DNA of 64,000 nucleotides from Nannochloropsis oceanica. Lineage: Eukaryota > Sar > Eustigmatophyceae > Eustigmatales > Monodopsidaceae. Shown piece after piece: positions 39,865-51,149 of the stretch. The stretch covers positions 248,001-312,000 of the forward strand of contig CP038130.1 in assembly GCA_004519485.1 (NCBI GenBank), given 5' to 3'. Position numbers and translations under genes: made by a program. The first letter of the stretch is position 1. The number at the start of each line of letters is the position of its first letter. The notes under the pieces were generated by a model that saw nothing but the letters and a program-made list of their open reading frames with translations, was not told the origin of the DNA and did not search any database.

Positions 39865-41045
39865 ATGATTTCCTCTTTCTCGTCAGTCACGGCGGCTGCC
39901 TTTATCCGTCGCGGTGCTCGTCCAGCTAGCCTCTTTGCTCGCCCCGTCCTTTCCCTCTCTCGACGCAACGTAAGCGTGGGTGCCCAGGTCCCGGCCGTCC
40001 AGCTCAAGGAGGTACGCCCATTCACGAGCCATATAGATGCGGTTATTTTGCCCTCGCTCCCGAGTGGTTGCGTGTGTGTCTAGCTAGAAAACACAGGGTT
40101 TGTGCATAGAAGAGGAATGTATCGTAAAAACTTGCTTAGGTAGAGGAATGAGAGGCAGAAGAGGAGAGATGAAGGAATGTAGGGGTAGCGGGGATTTTAA
40201 ATTCGTTAGAGTCTGCGATGGATGTTTTCCCGCATCGTATGATTCTTCCTCCCCACTCAAATACTGCCTGACCCCCGTCCTCGATCTCATTCTTCCCCCC
40301 AACCTTTACCCGAAATCGGGCGAGTATAAAGGGTTGAATAGAACGGGTGCAGCAAGTAGAAAAGATACGGAAGATTACAAAAATTGGTCACAGGATATCG
40401 ACAGTCTTTCCGAATCCCTTCCACTCTTCAGAATAATCTCATCCTTCCTGAACGTAAAATCCTGCTATCCCTCTCCTCATCCCTCCCACTCTTACATCGC
40501 CCCTCGCTTGCCTTAGTACTCTTTGTTCACTCCCTCTTTCCTGTCTTTAACCATGTCCATGCGTACTCCCACATACCATCCGCTCCTCCCCCTCTCCATC
40601 CAAACAGGTCGTTGGCGACGATGTCAATGACGTTTTATCCACCAACTTTTTCAAAGGCAAGAAGGTGGTCTTGATTGGACTCCCTGCTGCCTTCTCCCCC
40701 ACTTGCAGCGAGAAGCATGTCCCGGGGTATCTTGCTCACATCGAGGAGTTTAAGAAGAAGGGAATCGATAAGGTTGCTGTGCTTGCAGTGAACGACTTCT
40801 TTACCATGAAGGCCTGGGCCAAGACCCAGGGGGTAGGGACAAAGTTGACTTTTTTGGCGGATGGGAACGGCGAAATGACTAAAGCACTGGGCGTTGAGCT
40901 GGACTTGAGCAAGGCATTATTGGGAGTAAGATGCAAGAGGTTCTCGATGGTTGTGGAGGATGGGGTGGTTAAGGCCGCGGCGATCGAGCCCGATGGCACC
41001 GGATATACGGTAAGCTCGGCGGAGAACACGTTAAAGCAGGTGTAG
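39865..41045 (+). CDS. Type II peroxiredoxin (PRX5-like), mitochondrial or plastid
   Basis: This thiol peroxidase reduces H2O2 and alkyl hydroperoxides. Two exons (39865-40011 and 40608-41045) join as LKE|VVGDDV for 194 residues. The start MISSFSSVTAAAFIRRGARP is a basic, Ser/Ala-rich organelle signal with FARPVLSLSRRNVS at the likely processing site. The peroxidatic Cys lies in LIGLPAAFSPTCSEKHVPGY, the P-x3-T/S-x2-C block of the PRX5/type II class. KVAVLAVNDFFTMKAWAKTQ and FLADGNGEMTKALGVELDL are further class markers. A second Cys, in GVRCKRFSMVVEDG, sits at the family's usual site. A mitochondrial location is favoured because no signal peptide precedes the basic stretch. Confidence 0.93.
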
Positions 41046-42352
41046 GTGTGCCGTGCAAAAATAGCCATGGCCTTTTCTACAGGGGGATACAGATGAAATT
41101 CCGGGGGAATCATGCAATTATAGGCTGTCAAAGCGCAATATTGGGACCCTCGAATGGCCCTCGAGTGGTGCGGAACGGACCATCGATACGAGAGATGAGA
41201 GATCTCTTGATCTCAAGTATATCAACGTCTTGGTTATAGAAATAAGGCTAAGGCTTCGTTTGCCTCGAAATGAAAGCCACAGTGTCCAGACCCCAACACT
41301 GCAAAGTTGTTTCTTTAGCCTCCCCCCCCCCCCTTTTCTCCTTCGCCTCCCATTGCCTTTCGGGCTCATGCCTGTTCGTGTTCTCTGAAAGGTTGTCGTT
41401 GTCTAAAATCTGAAAAGTATGGTACATATACTTATGTACCATGTTATCAATCGGCACTGGTATCATGCTGAGGCTGGCAGGTTCGGGGTTTGGCGAGGAC
41501 TTGTGCCCGTCCCCGGAGGCCAACCGAAACGGCGAACCGGGCCATGCCTCCCGAGACGTTGCCGATTCAAACGCCCACCCATCCTTTTCCGCACCCACAT
41601 CCTCCTACGATACGCACGTCCAACGCGTTCGATGGACATGCATACCAAGCTAACATCTCCTAATAGCCTTTCCCACCTCATCTTTGCTTCTTACCTTCCC
41701 CCAGAAAAGTTGCCGCGGCCCAAGCACCCATCATTTTCCTTGCCCTGCTCGGCTTCTTGACTTCTCATCATCACTAGCCAGTCCGCCTGCGCCCTCGCAA
41801 TTATCATCGTCGTCACGTCCTGATCGTCGTCGTCGGTGCGTGTTTGCTCCTTAAAAGTGCCGTCGTTGTCATCTTCCAGGGCACCCAGCCGTATCAACAT
41901 CATCAGCAGCTTTAGCAGCAGGCGTCGGGTCGCACCGCGCTCTCCACCGGACACCATTGCGCCATTGCCCCACCTATCCACGCGTCAGAGTAGCAGCCAC
42001 GAAGAGGAGGAGGACCAGGCCGCGTCGCCACACTACCGCGCCCACCACGCTACATCAGGTGGAAGCAACGACGGAAACGCGCTTCTATTGAGTGGTGGTA
42101 CGTTGGTGTCCGGGATTGTCCCTCCCTCCACCCCTCCATCGCTCCCCTTCTGTATTCCACCCTTTCCTCCCTTTCCGCATTTCATCTTTCCGGGCTCTCA
42201 ACTGCCACCACTTTCTCTCTCACACAACCACCAAAATTTGCCACCTCACAGACAACTGTTTATACTCCTTTCACAGTGCTTGGCGTCTCATTTTTTTCAC
42301 TTTCCCACCAACCGTACTCCCAATCACCCCACCCCATCACCTAGAGCCAAAT
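41046..42352. other. Intergenic region upstream of UDP-glucuronate decarboxylase
   Basis: No gene supported. The right part (41830-42350) is CT-rich and open in several frames without family similarity, and likely holds the UXS promoter and leader. A short CCCTCGAATGG/CCCTCGAGTGG direct repeat lies near 41150-41170. Confidence 0.45.
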
Positions 42353-44964
42353 ATGAGCCCGCATCATCATCGCAACAGCCCCGGCAGCGCCAATGCAGGC
42401 TTCTTCCACAGCACTAAAGTACGCGCCGCGGGCATCATGCTTTCCGTTGGACTAGCCATGTTTTTCTCTGTCACATACCTGTGGAATGATGCCAATGCTG
42501 TGGATGCGGGTGCTGTTTCCTTCCCTGGTGCCGCTGCCTCTGGAATTTCTATGCTGCAAGCACAGCAGCAGGCAATGTCGGAGGAAATGCGAGAGGAGAT
42601 TAAAAAGGAGGTCCGGGCCGAGATTCTGGCAGCTATGGCCGTGGAAAACAAGAAGAGGGAAGAGCTGCTACAAGCACAGAAGGAGCAAGAGCAGCACCAG
42701 CAGGAACAGCAGAAGGACGTGGCTGCTGGTCAGGACGGGAAGAGCAACAGCAGTAGGGCGGGTTGGGACGGCCGCTTGGGCTTGAGAAAGAACCAGCTGT
42801 CATATTACCCGTTCACAGCGACGCTTAGTGAGAGTAAGAGGAAGAGGGTGGTGGTGACGGGAGGGGCGGGTTTCGTGGGATCGCATTTGGTGGACCGACT
42901 GATGGAGGAAGGGCACGAGGTCATCGTGATTGACAACATGTTCACGGGGCGGAAGAAGAACGTGGCCCATTGGATCGGTCACCCGAACTTCATGTTGATC
43001 GTCCACGACGTCGTGGAGCCCATCATGCTGGAGGTGGATCAGATCTACCACCTGGCCTGCCCTGCCTCCCCCCCCCATTATCAGTACAACCCGATCAAGA
43101 CCATCAAGACGAGCACGATGGGGACGTTGAACATGCTGGGCCTGGCCAAGCGGGTGCGGGCGCGGATGCTCTTGACGTCGACGAGTGAGGTGTATGGAGA
43201 CCCGCAGGTACGTACACATGCTTGAGCCTTCCCTTCCTCCCTCCCTCCCTCCCTCCCTCCCTCCCTCCCTCCCTCCCTCTCTCCCTCCCTGTCTCCCTCT
43301 CTCCCTCCCTCCCTCTCTCCCTCTCTCCCTCCCTCCCTCCCTCCCTCCCTCCCTCCCTCCCTCCCTCCCTCCCTCCCTCCCTCCCTCCCTCCCTCCCTCC
43401 CTCCCTCCCTCCCTCCTTTGCCCTATCTGGTTTTCAGGGACAGATGTTTCCAGGTGACTTTTAGCACCAGAAGGCTTCTGCTCACCATCATCACGGCTCT
43501 TGTGCGCATTTGTTTCACTCCTCCATTCCTCCCTCCCTACCCCCCCCCTCCCTAGGTCCATCCCCAACCAGAGAGCTATTGGGGCAACGTGAACCCCATC
43601 GGTCCTCGTGCGTGTTATGATGAAGGGAAACGCGTGGCCGAGACCATGATGTACGCGTATAGAGACCAGAGCGCGCAGGGGGATGGGGAGATGGAAGTGA
43701 GGGTGGCGAGGATATTCAATACGTTTGGGCCTCGGATGCACCCGAATGACGGGCGCGTGGTTAGGTGAGGAGGAAGGGAGAGGATGAGGGAGGGAGGGGG
43801 AGGATGAGGGAGGGAGGGGAGGAGGAAGGGAGGGAATGAGGGAGGGAGGGAGGGAGGGGAGGAGGAAGGGAGGGAATGAGGGAGGGAGGGAGGGAGGGAT
43901 GGACTGCATTTATCCAAGAGGGATGGGAATAGACGGCTCAAAGACAAGGACTCGCTCACTCACCGCCTCTGTTCCTCTTGTCCCCCCCCCCTCCCCCCTC
44001 CCTCCTTTTTCTCATATCCTATTCTCTCGCATGGTTTTGAAATCTTCTCTTAGTAATTTCATCATCCAAGCTTTGCAAGGCAACAACATTACAATTTATG
44101 GTGAAGGGGCACAGACGCGTTCGTTCCAGTATGTGGATGACCTCGTCGCTGGTTTAATGAAGCTGATGAATAGGTAGGGGGGGTTGGAGGCAGGGAGGGA
44201 GGAGAGAGCGAAGGAGGCGAACAGACGCGCTTGGGTGTGCGGTGTAGATCCTTTTTCGGTCTAGTAAATCAATTTATCCCTCCTTCCCTCCCTCCCTCCT
44301 TCTTCCAGTGACTACGAGATGCCGGTCAATCTGGGAAACCCCGACGAGTACACTGTCAAAGACTTCGCCTTGCTTGTCAAGGTGAGGCGGGAGGGAGGGA
44401 GAGAGGGAGGGAGAGAGGGGAGGAAAAAATGTGTTGCCGTAAATCCTTACTGGCGCATCCGGTATTGCCTGAGTACCGCAACGCCATAAGAGATTAATTT
44501 TCCGTTCTTTGTACATATATATTTATTCAATTTTTTCCTCCCCGCCCTTCCCTTCCTCCTTTCCTCCTTTAGGAGCTCGTGGGCCCCACCCACAGTCACA
44601 TTGTCCACCTCCCCCCTACGAAGGACGACCCCACCAAACGCAAGCCCGACATCACGGTCGCTCAGGAGGTGCTGGGATGGCAGCCGCAGGTAGCCGTTAG
44701 GGATGGCCTAGCCAAGACCGTGGAGTATTTTAGAAAGGAGTTGGACGAGACGGTGCGTTTTGATTTTTGGAGCTTTTTCTTCTCGTTTCCCCTTCATTCA
44801 TTTATTAATCAATCAGTTATTTGCTGTATGTGACTCCATAAATGTATCCATCCAGTCACTCATTGTATTTCATTCTATCACACTCGTTGTAGGGTGAGGT
44901 TATTCCCACCGGCCCCGAGGCGACCAAGCCCAAGCCCCACAGCGAGGACGAAGCACGCCTGTGA
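42353..44964 (+). CDS. UXS1: UDP-glucuronic acid decarboxylase (UDP-xylose synthase), type II membrane form
   Basis: Converts UDP-glucuronate to UDP-xylose using bound NAD+. Six exons (42353-43207, 43556-43764, 44054-44173, 44309-44381, 44573-44752, 44893-44964) sum to 502 residues. A short cytosolic tail precedes one membrane helix ([18 protein letters not shown]) and a coiled coil ([38 protein letters not shown]), the layout of Golgi-anchored UXS. The SDR domain has [91 protein letters not shown] (YxxxK), [20 protein letters not shown] and [10 protein letters not shown], all matching UXS. Introns 2-4 start G-rich and end C-rich; intron 1 is dominated by a CCCT array. Xylose would serve cell-wall or proteoglycan glycosylation. 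Confidence 0.95.
43231..43418. repeat. Long (CCCT)n array in UXS intron 1
   Basis: Nearly 190 bases of CCCT units with a few CTCT and GTCT variants, starting about 25 bases after the exon 1 donor. This is the longest such tract in the window; the complementary strand is a run of GGGA able to form G-quadruplexes. Confidence 0.97.
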
Positions 44965-45627
44965 GAAGTAGAAGTAATAAGGAGGAAGAAGATAAAAGGT
45001 GGAAGGTGGAAGGAGGAGGACAATGAAGAATGGAAGGAGAAAGAAGAGAGAAGGTGGAAGGCGGAAGGAGAACGTAGAGCAAGAATGGAGGGCGGAGGAA
45101 GCGAGGGTATGGACGGCGAACGCATGGAGAGGAGAAAAACGAGAGGGAACTTGTCATCAGAGGAGGCGATAGAGAAGGAGGAGGAAGGAGAGGAACACCA
45201 GCACCAACAATTAGTCCAATTGGACATGCATGGTACGTAAAGCACAGACGTATGTAGTATTCTGATGTAGAGAAATGGGATGTGAAGGGCTTCTGCGTGA
45301 ATTGATGCAAGAGGAAGAATGAGGCAAGAGGGAGAAAGCGGAGGAGGGAATGGAACGATCGAGTGGAGGAAGACGAGGTGGCACGGAAGGGAATCATGTT
45401 ATAAGAAACGTTTGGAAGTTATGAGAATCGGGACTCGGAAAATATCACCCAAAAGAATCGGAAAGGGAAAGGGGAGAAACGGACTGTGTGTGACCTATGG
45501 CAAGTTTAGATGAATAGTTTATTCGAGAGTTTAAGGGCCCCATCCGGCTGTCAGTCTGCCATTCGAGAGCATGACCACTATAAAGGCATAGAACACAGCA
45601 TAGCAATTCAGATAGGAAAAGCTATTC

Positions 45628-45952
45628 TCCTTCGTTTCATCGTAGTCTGTGTCTTTTTCATATCTTTCTCTTGATGCAATTCATACAATTCAACTCTCGT
45701 CCTCGTCCTCTTCGTCCGCGTCCTCTGCCATCTGGCTGCTACTCCGAGTGCAACGACGTCCGTGTCCTCTTTTCGGGTGTAGTTATCCTTCGTCTAATCG
45801 TTGTCAATTCCTTTCGCATATCCTCCTAACATGCAATTCAATTTTCCTCGTCTTCCTCGTCCCCGTCCCCGTCCTCGTCCTCGTCCTCAGCCTCCTCCTC
45901 CACCGTACAGCCGCTGTCCCGAGTGCCAGGGCGTCTGTGTCCTCTTTCTTCC
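45628..45952. repeat. Diverged head-to-tail duplication, unit about 158 bp
   Basis: Copy 1 (45628-45785) and copy 2 (from 45786) start alike (TCCTTCGTTTCATCG / TCCTTCGTCTAATCG) and share CATATC, ATGCAATTCA and a CTCGTC-rich core. Both end alike, as CGAGTGC...CGTCCGTGTCCTCTTT and CGAGTGC...CGTCTGTGTCCTCTTT. The copies abut with no spacer. Confidence 0.8.
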
Positions 45953-45965
45953 TTTCATTTGAATG

Positions 45966-46006
45966 CACTTCTCAAATGGCACTTCTCAAATGGCACTTCT
46001 CAAAGG
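45966..46006. repeat. 14-bp minisatellite, about three copies
   Basis: CACTTCTCAAATGG occurs twice in perfect tandem and a third time with one base missing, about 95 bases downstream of the end of the secreted-protein gene. Confidence 0.95.
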
Positions 46007-46098
46007 CCACCATTTACTTCGCAGCAACTCGCATGCCTCCCCCTTCGCCAAAGCATCGTATTACCAAGTAGAAAAACCACCTCGGGTCCACAACCAGA

Positions 46099-46695
46099 TT
46101 AGATGGGCGCAAGGCTGGGAGCGGCACTGGGAGCAATGGTGGGAGCCGGGGTAGGACATCCTGTGGGCATGGGAGGGCGCCTATTCCCCTTTGTTTTTTT
46201 GGGCATGACGATGCGCATTTTGGCAGCAGGTCCGTCGAAGGGGCAAGTATCATTTACTCTATTATAAAAGCTGGAGATAGGAAAGGAGATGGCGCCAAGA
46301 GAAGCGCAATCACGAATTTTCACAAAAATGAGGAATCTGAAGTCCTTTCCTGCAGGCATGTCAAAGAGGGTCCACTCAAGGCTACCATCAGGCTTCGTGA
46401 GAAAGTTGGTGATTGCCTTCCTCCTCGCCGTGTGTCCCAATACATTATATGATTGGTAGGTGACGTGGTCCGTAGGTACACCCATTCGGATCACGTAATT
46501 GTCAAGCGCAAATGGGGAAGTATTCTTGATGGTCAATCTAATCCTGGTCACCTTATCTGCCCACACACGCCTGCCTCGGCCAGAGGGCTTCACGGTGTAC
46601 TCGGGCGTAGGACAAGCGTCGGCACGCACGGTGGACAAGGTGGCGAGGAAGAGGGTGACGAGCACCAGCATAACGTAGGGCCGTCCTATCGCCAT
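46099..46695 (-). CDS. Small secreted protein with PTPAP tail, unknown function
   Basis: Not recognised. It is 198 residues, single exon. The chosen ATG begins a clean signal peptide (MAIGRPYVMLVLVTLFLATL, cleavage near VRA^DAC); the frame is open upstream but with no better start. The mature part has four cysteines and beta-rich sequence (TRIRLTIKNTSPFALDNYVI, RFLIFVKIRDCASLGAISFP) that reads like a single immunoglobulin-like or DUF11-type beta-sandwich. It ends in a basic patch (MPKKTKGNRRPP) and PTPAPTIAPSAAPSLAPI, a Pro/Thr/Ala tail common in stramenopile cell-surface proteins. An extracellular or wall-associated location is inferred. Confidence 0.75.
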   Translation of the reverse strand: MAIGRPYVMLVLVTLFLATLSTVRADACPTPEYTVKPSGRGRRVWADKVTRIRLTIKNTSPFALDNYVIRMGVPTDHVTYQSYNVLGHTARRKAITNFLTKPDGSLEWTLFDMPAGKDFRFLIFVKIRDCASLGAISFPISSFYNRVNDTCPFDGPAAKMRIVMPKKTKGNRRPPMPTGCPTPAPTIAPSAAPSLAPI

Positions 46696-47449
46696 ATTCT
46701 GTTTGAGGAGGTGGACCGAGGGGCAGTGTGGTGGTAGGTTAGGCATGCAATGGATCATTTGTCCTCCCCTCCCCTCCCGCTGGTGGTGCATGTCCCGCAA
46801 CGTTTTCTATGAAAGCCGCCCTCAGAAGGTCTGAAACCTGCATTAAATCGAGCAATTAGCAAACTACGCATCGCATTGCGAGTTTAAATTCAGGCGGTCA
46901 GCAAAAATGAACAATATTGTATACATATACATATATACATATATACATACGCTTTGTTTACTTTGGGGCGTCAATATTTTAGAGAGTCCATGTCCGAGCG
47001 TCCGTTGAGCTTGGCAATGGCAAGCAAACATTTTACCACTGTAGGGACTAGGACACTTTGACGGAAGAGACAAGGACAAATAAGAAGCCAAATAGGGCAA
47101 CATTCCATGCCTGTCTACCCAAAATACAAGCAACAATGGTGTGGACACCATTTCCGGAAGAAAAAGGAGGTGGCCCATGCAGCGATAGATCCTCCGAAGC
47201 TACGTCGACGAATTATATCATATTAAAGGACGTCGACATCCGTCATGCCTCCTTCGAGTCTTTCATCGCAATCTGTACTTTGAATACCTTGAATAAAAAT
47301 TCAGAATCTATGCTTGTCACAACCTTCACGATAAAAGCCACTGTTTTCTTTCCTACCCCTGCTGGTCAAGCGTAGGTCGCAATTAATAACCAACGCGACG
47401 ATCGCCCACATCCTCATCATCCTCCTCCTCCCATTCCTCTCACATAGCC
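46696..47449. promoter_or_regulatory. Divergent upstream region
   Basis: Between the secreted-protein gene (-) and KAS II (+). Near 46915-46955 there is a TATACATA-rich stretch; promoters for both genes are expected. No gene. Confidence 0.4.
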
Positions 47450-50043
47450 ATGCGGGTCTCCAGTAGCGCCGTTTTAGGCTGCGCCCTCCTCTTCATCGCC
47501 CCTACCTTGGCATACCTGCCTACCAACGTGCGCGCCTCAAAGGTGAGTTGGGTCCGAGTCGACGCGGAGACAAAACTGATAATAATGATGGTACGGCTCG
47601 GTGTCACACGGGAAGAGGCGTTCTTCGCTGCTGTTGCCTGCCTTCCCACCATGCCCCCAGGAGCGACCTTCTATAGGAGATCAGCAGATTAATTTACTCT
47701 CCTCTCAGTGCCATGATTGAGCTCATGGCCGTTGCTCTCGAGCTTTCGGTCTATCTCTGCCCTCCCCGTCTCATCGACCTCCCCACCCTCCATCCACCCT
47801 CCCCCAATGCTGCTACAAGAACAGGAATTTCACCCCCATCCTCTCCCATTTCTCCCCCTTCCCTCGCGTTTCTCAACACTCAGGGCCGAATCTACATGAA
47901 GGAGAAGACCCAACGCGTGGTCGTGACAGGCCTAGGGCCCATATCGGCCGTAGGGATCGGCAAGGACGATTTCTGGAAGGCGTTGCTAGAGGGGAAGTGC
48001 GGCATTGACAAGATCAGTGGCTTTGACCCTAGTGGATTGACGTGCCAAATTGGTGCGGAAGTGAAGGGTTTTGATGCGAAGCCGTATTTTAAGGACAAGG
48101 TAGCGAGAGAAGAAGGGAGGGAGGGAAGGAGGGAGGAAGGGAGCGAGGGAGTGAGGGAGTTAAGGGAGGAGCTGAGCCGATATTCAGACGCTTTCTCTCA
48201 ATCCAAAACATCATCTTTGTCTTCGGTTTTCATTTTCCCTTTTATCATCATAGAAAAGCGCCGTCCGTAACGACCGTGTGACACTGATGGGGGTGGCCGC
48301 TTCAAGAATCGCCGTTGATGATGCCAGGCTGGACTTGGCCACAGTGGAAGGAGAGCGCTTCGGCGTGGTGGTGGGCTCCGCTTTTGGGGGCCTGCAAACG
48401 CTCGAGACGCAGATTCAGAGCATGAATGAGAAGGGCCCGGGGGCTGTGTCGCCCTTTGCGGTTCCCATGTTGTTGTCCAACTTGATCTCGGGCGTGATTG
48501 CCTTGGAGAACGGGGCAAAAGGTACGTTGTCGTCTACCCTCCCTCCCTCCCTCCCTCCCTCCCTCCCTCCCTCCCTTCCTCAACCTGTCCCTTGATTTTA
48601 CTTCTGTGTAGGGTGTAACGCTTAGGAAGAAAATGATATTGCCTCTCCTAATCTTTTCTCTCCTTTTGCTGCTAGGACCGAACTACGTGGTGAATAGCGC
48701 GTGTGCCGCCTCGACCCATGCCCTCGGTCTGGCGTACGCCCATATCGCGCACGGGGAGGCGGATGTCTGCTTGGCCGGCGGGGCGGAGGCTGCCGTGACA
48801 CCGTTCGGGTACGCGGGGTTTTGCTCCATGAAAGGTAAGCAGGGAGGGCGGAAGGGAGGGAGGGAGGGAGGGTGCATTTCTCCTGTCCATTCGCGATAAC
48901 ATGCATTCAACTCATTCTTACCTTCCCTCTCTCCCTCTCCAGACCCAAATCACGGCTAGTTGGCTGCTTGATACAATAACAACCTCTCCCAAGACTCTCG
49001 TCCCTTCCTCTCACTCACTCCCTCCCTCCCTCCCTCCCTCCCTCCCTCCCTTCCTCCCCCCCTCCCCAGCCATGGCGACCAAATACAACGACAACCCCTC
49101 CCAAGGCTCCCGTCCCTTCGACAAGGATCGGTGCGGCTTTGTCATGGGCGAGGGTGCCGGTATGCTCGTCCTCGAATCTCTCGAACACGCCCAAAAACGC
49201 GGCGCGCACATCTATGCCGAAGTCGCCGGCTTTGGTCAGGCCTGTGACGCCCACCATATCACGACCCCTCACCCCGAGGGGGCGGGTCTGGCGAAAGCCA
49301 TCACCTTGGCATTGGATGACGCGGGCTTGGACAAGGGTGATTTAACGTACATCAACGCCCATGGCACCAGCACGGCGTACAACGACAAGTTCGAGACGTT
49401 GGCGGTCAAGAAGGCCTTGGGGGAGGAGAACGCCAAGAGGATGTATTTATCGTCGACCAAGGGGTCGACGGGACACACGCTCGGGGCCGCGGGAGGGTTG
49501 GAGGCGATTGCGACAGTACTAGCGATTGAGACGTTGACCTTGCCCCCCACCATCAACTATGAGACACCAGACCCGGTATGGAGCCTTCCTTCATTTCCTT
49601 CCCTCCCTTCTCTCCCTTTGCTCCCTCCCTCCTTCCTCCCGTCCCTCCCTTCCCTCCCTTCCCTCCCTTCCCTCCCTTCCCTCCCTTCCCCCCCTTCCCC
49701 CCCTTCCCTCCCTTCTCTCCCTTTGCTCCCTCTCTCTCTTCCCTCCCTTCCCTCCCCTCCCTTCCCCCTCTTCCCCACCTTCCCTCTCTTCCCTCCCTTC
49801 CCCCCCTTTCCCTTTTCCCCCTCTCCTTCCTCTCTATACTCACTTTCTTTTCTCTCCCCCCTCCCCTCCATCTCCTCCGAACGTCACTTACGCATGTCCT
49901 CCTCTACCTCCCTTCTGTAGGACTGTGACCTGAATGTGGTTCCCAACAAACCCATTAAAGTGGCGGAGATCAAAGCCGCTGCTTCTCAGTCGGCAGGGTT
50001 TGGAGGGCATGACTCGGTTGTAATCTTCAAACCGTTCAAGTAA
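47450..50043 (+). CDS. FABF: Beta-ketoacyl-ACP synthase II (KAS II/FabF), plastid
   Basis: Elongates acyl-ACP with malonyl-ACP in plastid type II fatty-acid synthesis. Six exons (47450-47542, 47884-48099, 48254-48521, 48676-48834, 49070-49575, 49921-50043) sum to 454 residues. Exon 1 encodes only the targeting part: signal peptide [20 protein letters not shown] then A^YLP, a variant of the ASAFAP plastid junction. The core has [14 protein letters not shown], the nucleophile Cys in [14 protein letters not shown], the first His in [13 protein letters not shown] and the second in [34 protein letters not shown] is also conserved. All catalytic residues are intact. Intron 4 contains a decayed copy of the start of exon 5 and, like intron 2, opens with GGGAGGG. 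Confidence 0.96.
48541..48585. repeat. (CCCT)n tract in KAS intron 3
   Basis: About eleven CCCT/CTCC units shortly after the exon 3 donor. Confidence 0.95.
48957..49008 (+). repeat. Decayed duplicate of the start of KAS exon 5
   Basis: It aligns with 49074-49125 (start of exon 5) across the segment encoding [13 protein letters not shown]. Over the best 38 bases there are six differences, all transitions; in five the copy has T or A where the exon has C or G. It lies in the same intron, upstream of the true acceptor, and is preceded by a CT tract with CCAG (48939-48942) that resembles an acceptor. It has an in-frame stop, so it is not a usable exon. Confidence 0.8.
49583..49850. repeat. CT-only CCCTT/CCCTCCC tract in KAS intron 5
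   Basis: Around 270 bases are almost purely C and T, with a repeating CCCTTCCCTC pattern, and fill most of the intron between exons 5 and 6. Confidence 0.93.
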
Positions 50044-51149
50044 AACAAGGGAGGGAAGGAGGGACGGAGAAACGGAGGGAGGAGAGATGTTCGCCTCGGA
50101 TTTTAATGTGATTGATGTTCTCGAGTTTGCGTGTGTATGTGTGTATGTGTGTGTGTATGTGTGAGTGTGCTTGCGTGTGTGCAGAGGAAGAATCAAAAGA
50201 AGGAGGGGAAGAGAAAGGTCGGGGGGGAGGGATAGAGCATCACAGTTCATTTTTCTGTGTTACTTGATCCAACAAGTAGAGGACCTTGACCGCAAACACT
50301 CGTTGTCCTCACTCGATTTCCCTCTGGGCTTTCTGTTTTGCTTTATCGTAACCTGTACTTATATATTACCTATCTATAATTTGTATTATTATATAGATCT
50401 ATGTGATATACTGCATAAATCTCTATAATTCATATTGAATAGATGTATTCTGTGTATATGCGGATGGGAAAGCTCACAGGATATCGACAACAAGACACAA
50501 GAACAAGCAGGAAAAATGGCGATAGCAGCGAAGAAGTCCTCCCGCAGGAGCGATCCTCAAAAACTATTTTTCTCCTTCTTTTCATATTCTTCCTCCACCC
50601 CTTCCTTTCTCTTTCTCCTTGTGTCTTTCGCGGGGAGTGTGAGGGTGTGCAAGTGGTGATCATATCGATAAACATACGTGCGCACGTGCCTCTGAACGTT
50701 GGCCCGTAAACCCTGTTTCTCGTCCTCTTCTTCCCCTCTTCGCTGTTTCCCTGCGATTACAGACACACTTCCTGTTCGTCCTCCTCCTACTACTTTCCCT
50801 CCTTCTCTTTTCGGTCTTTCCCGGTAGAGGAAATGAAATATAAGATAGTTTCTCGCTTCCCTTGCTTCTCCGCCCTCGGCCCTGCTCTACTGTCTCTCTA
50901 TCAATGTCCGTTTCTTTTTTAAGGGTGGCAAGAAGGTTGTTATTCTTTTTTGAGGGATCTGATTCATTTCCTGTCTCGCCTTGTGGTTCTTCCTTTCCTT
51001 CCTCTTCTCCCTCCTCTTTCTTATCTTCTACTTCTCCCACCTAAGCCAAAAATGTGTATGCACGTTTACGTTTCCTTCAAATCATAATTAATCTATAGTC
51101 TCCCCTTCATCCATCTCTCTATCCCTTCCCTCTTCTTAAAGCACCCTCT
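50044..51149. other. Convergent 3' intergenic region
   Basis: Lies between KAS II (+) and the acyl-CoA dehydrogenase (-). It contains a GTGTAT repeat (50130-50180), a strongly AT-rich part (50350-50450) and CT-rich sequence. No gene seen. Confidence 0.5.

Larger units (their letters stand above)
44965..46098. other. Convergent 3' intergenic region with a tandem duplication
   Basis: Between UXS (+) and a secreted-protein gene (-). The left half is purine-rich. The right half holds the ~158-bp tandem duplication and a 14-bp minisatellite listed separately. No protein gene is supported. Confidence 0.5.

Noticed and set aside
43185-43464. Long Pro/Ser/Leu and Gly/Arg/Glu frames through CCCT/GGGA arrays
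   Set aside because: Every frame of a CCCT array is open on both strands; these lie inside UXS intron 1 between well-supported exons. The same holds for similar frames in other introns.
45649-46071. 140-codon plus-strand frame over the 158-bp tandem duplication
   Set aside because: Composed of simple CTCGTC repeats and the duplicated non-coding unit; no conserved protein sequence.
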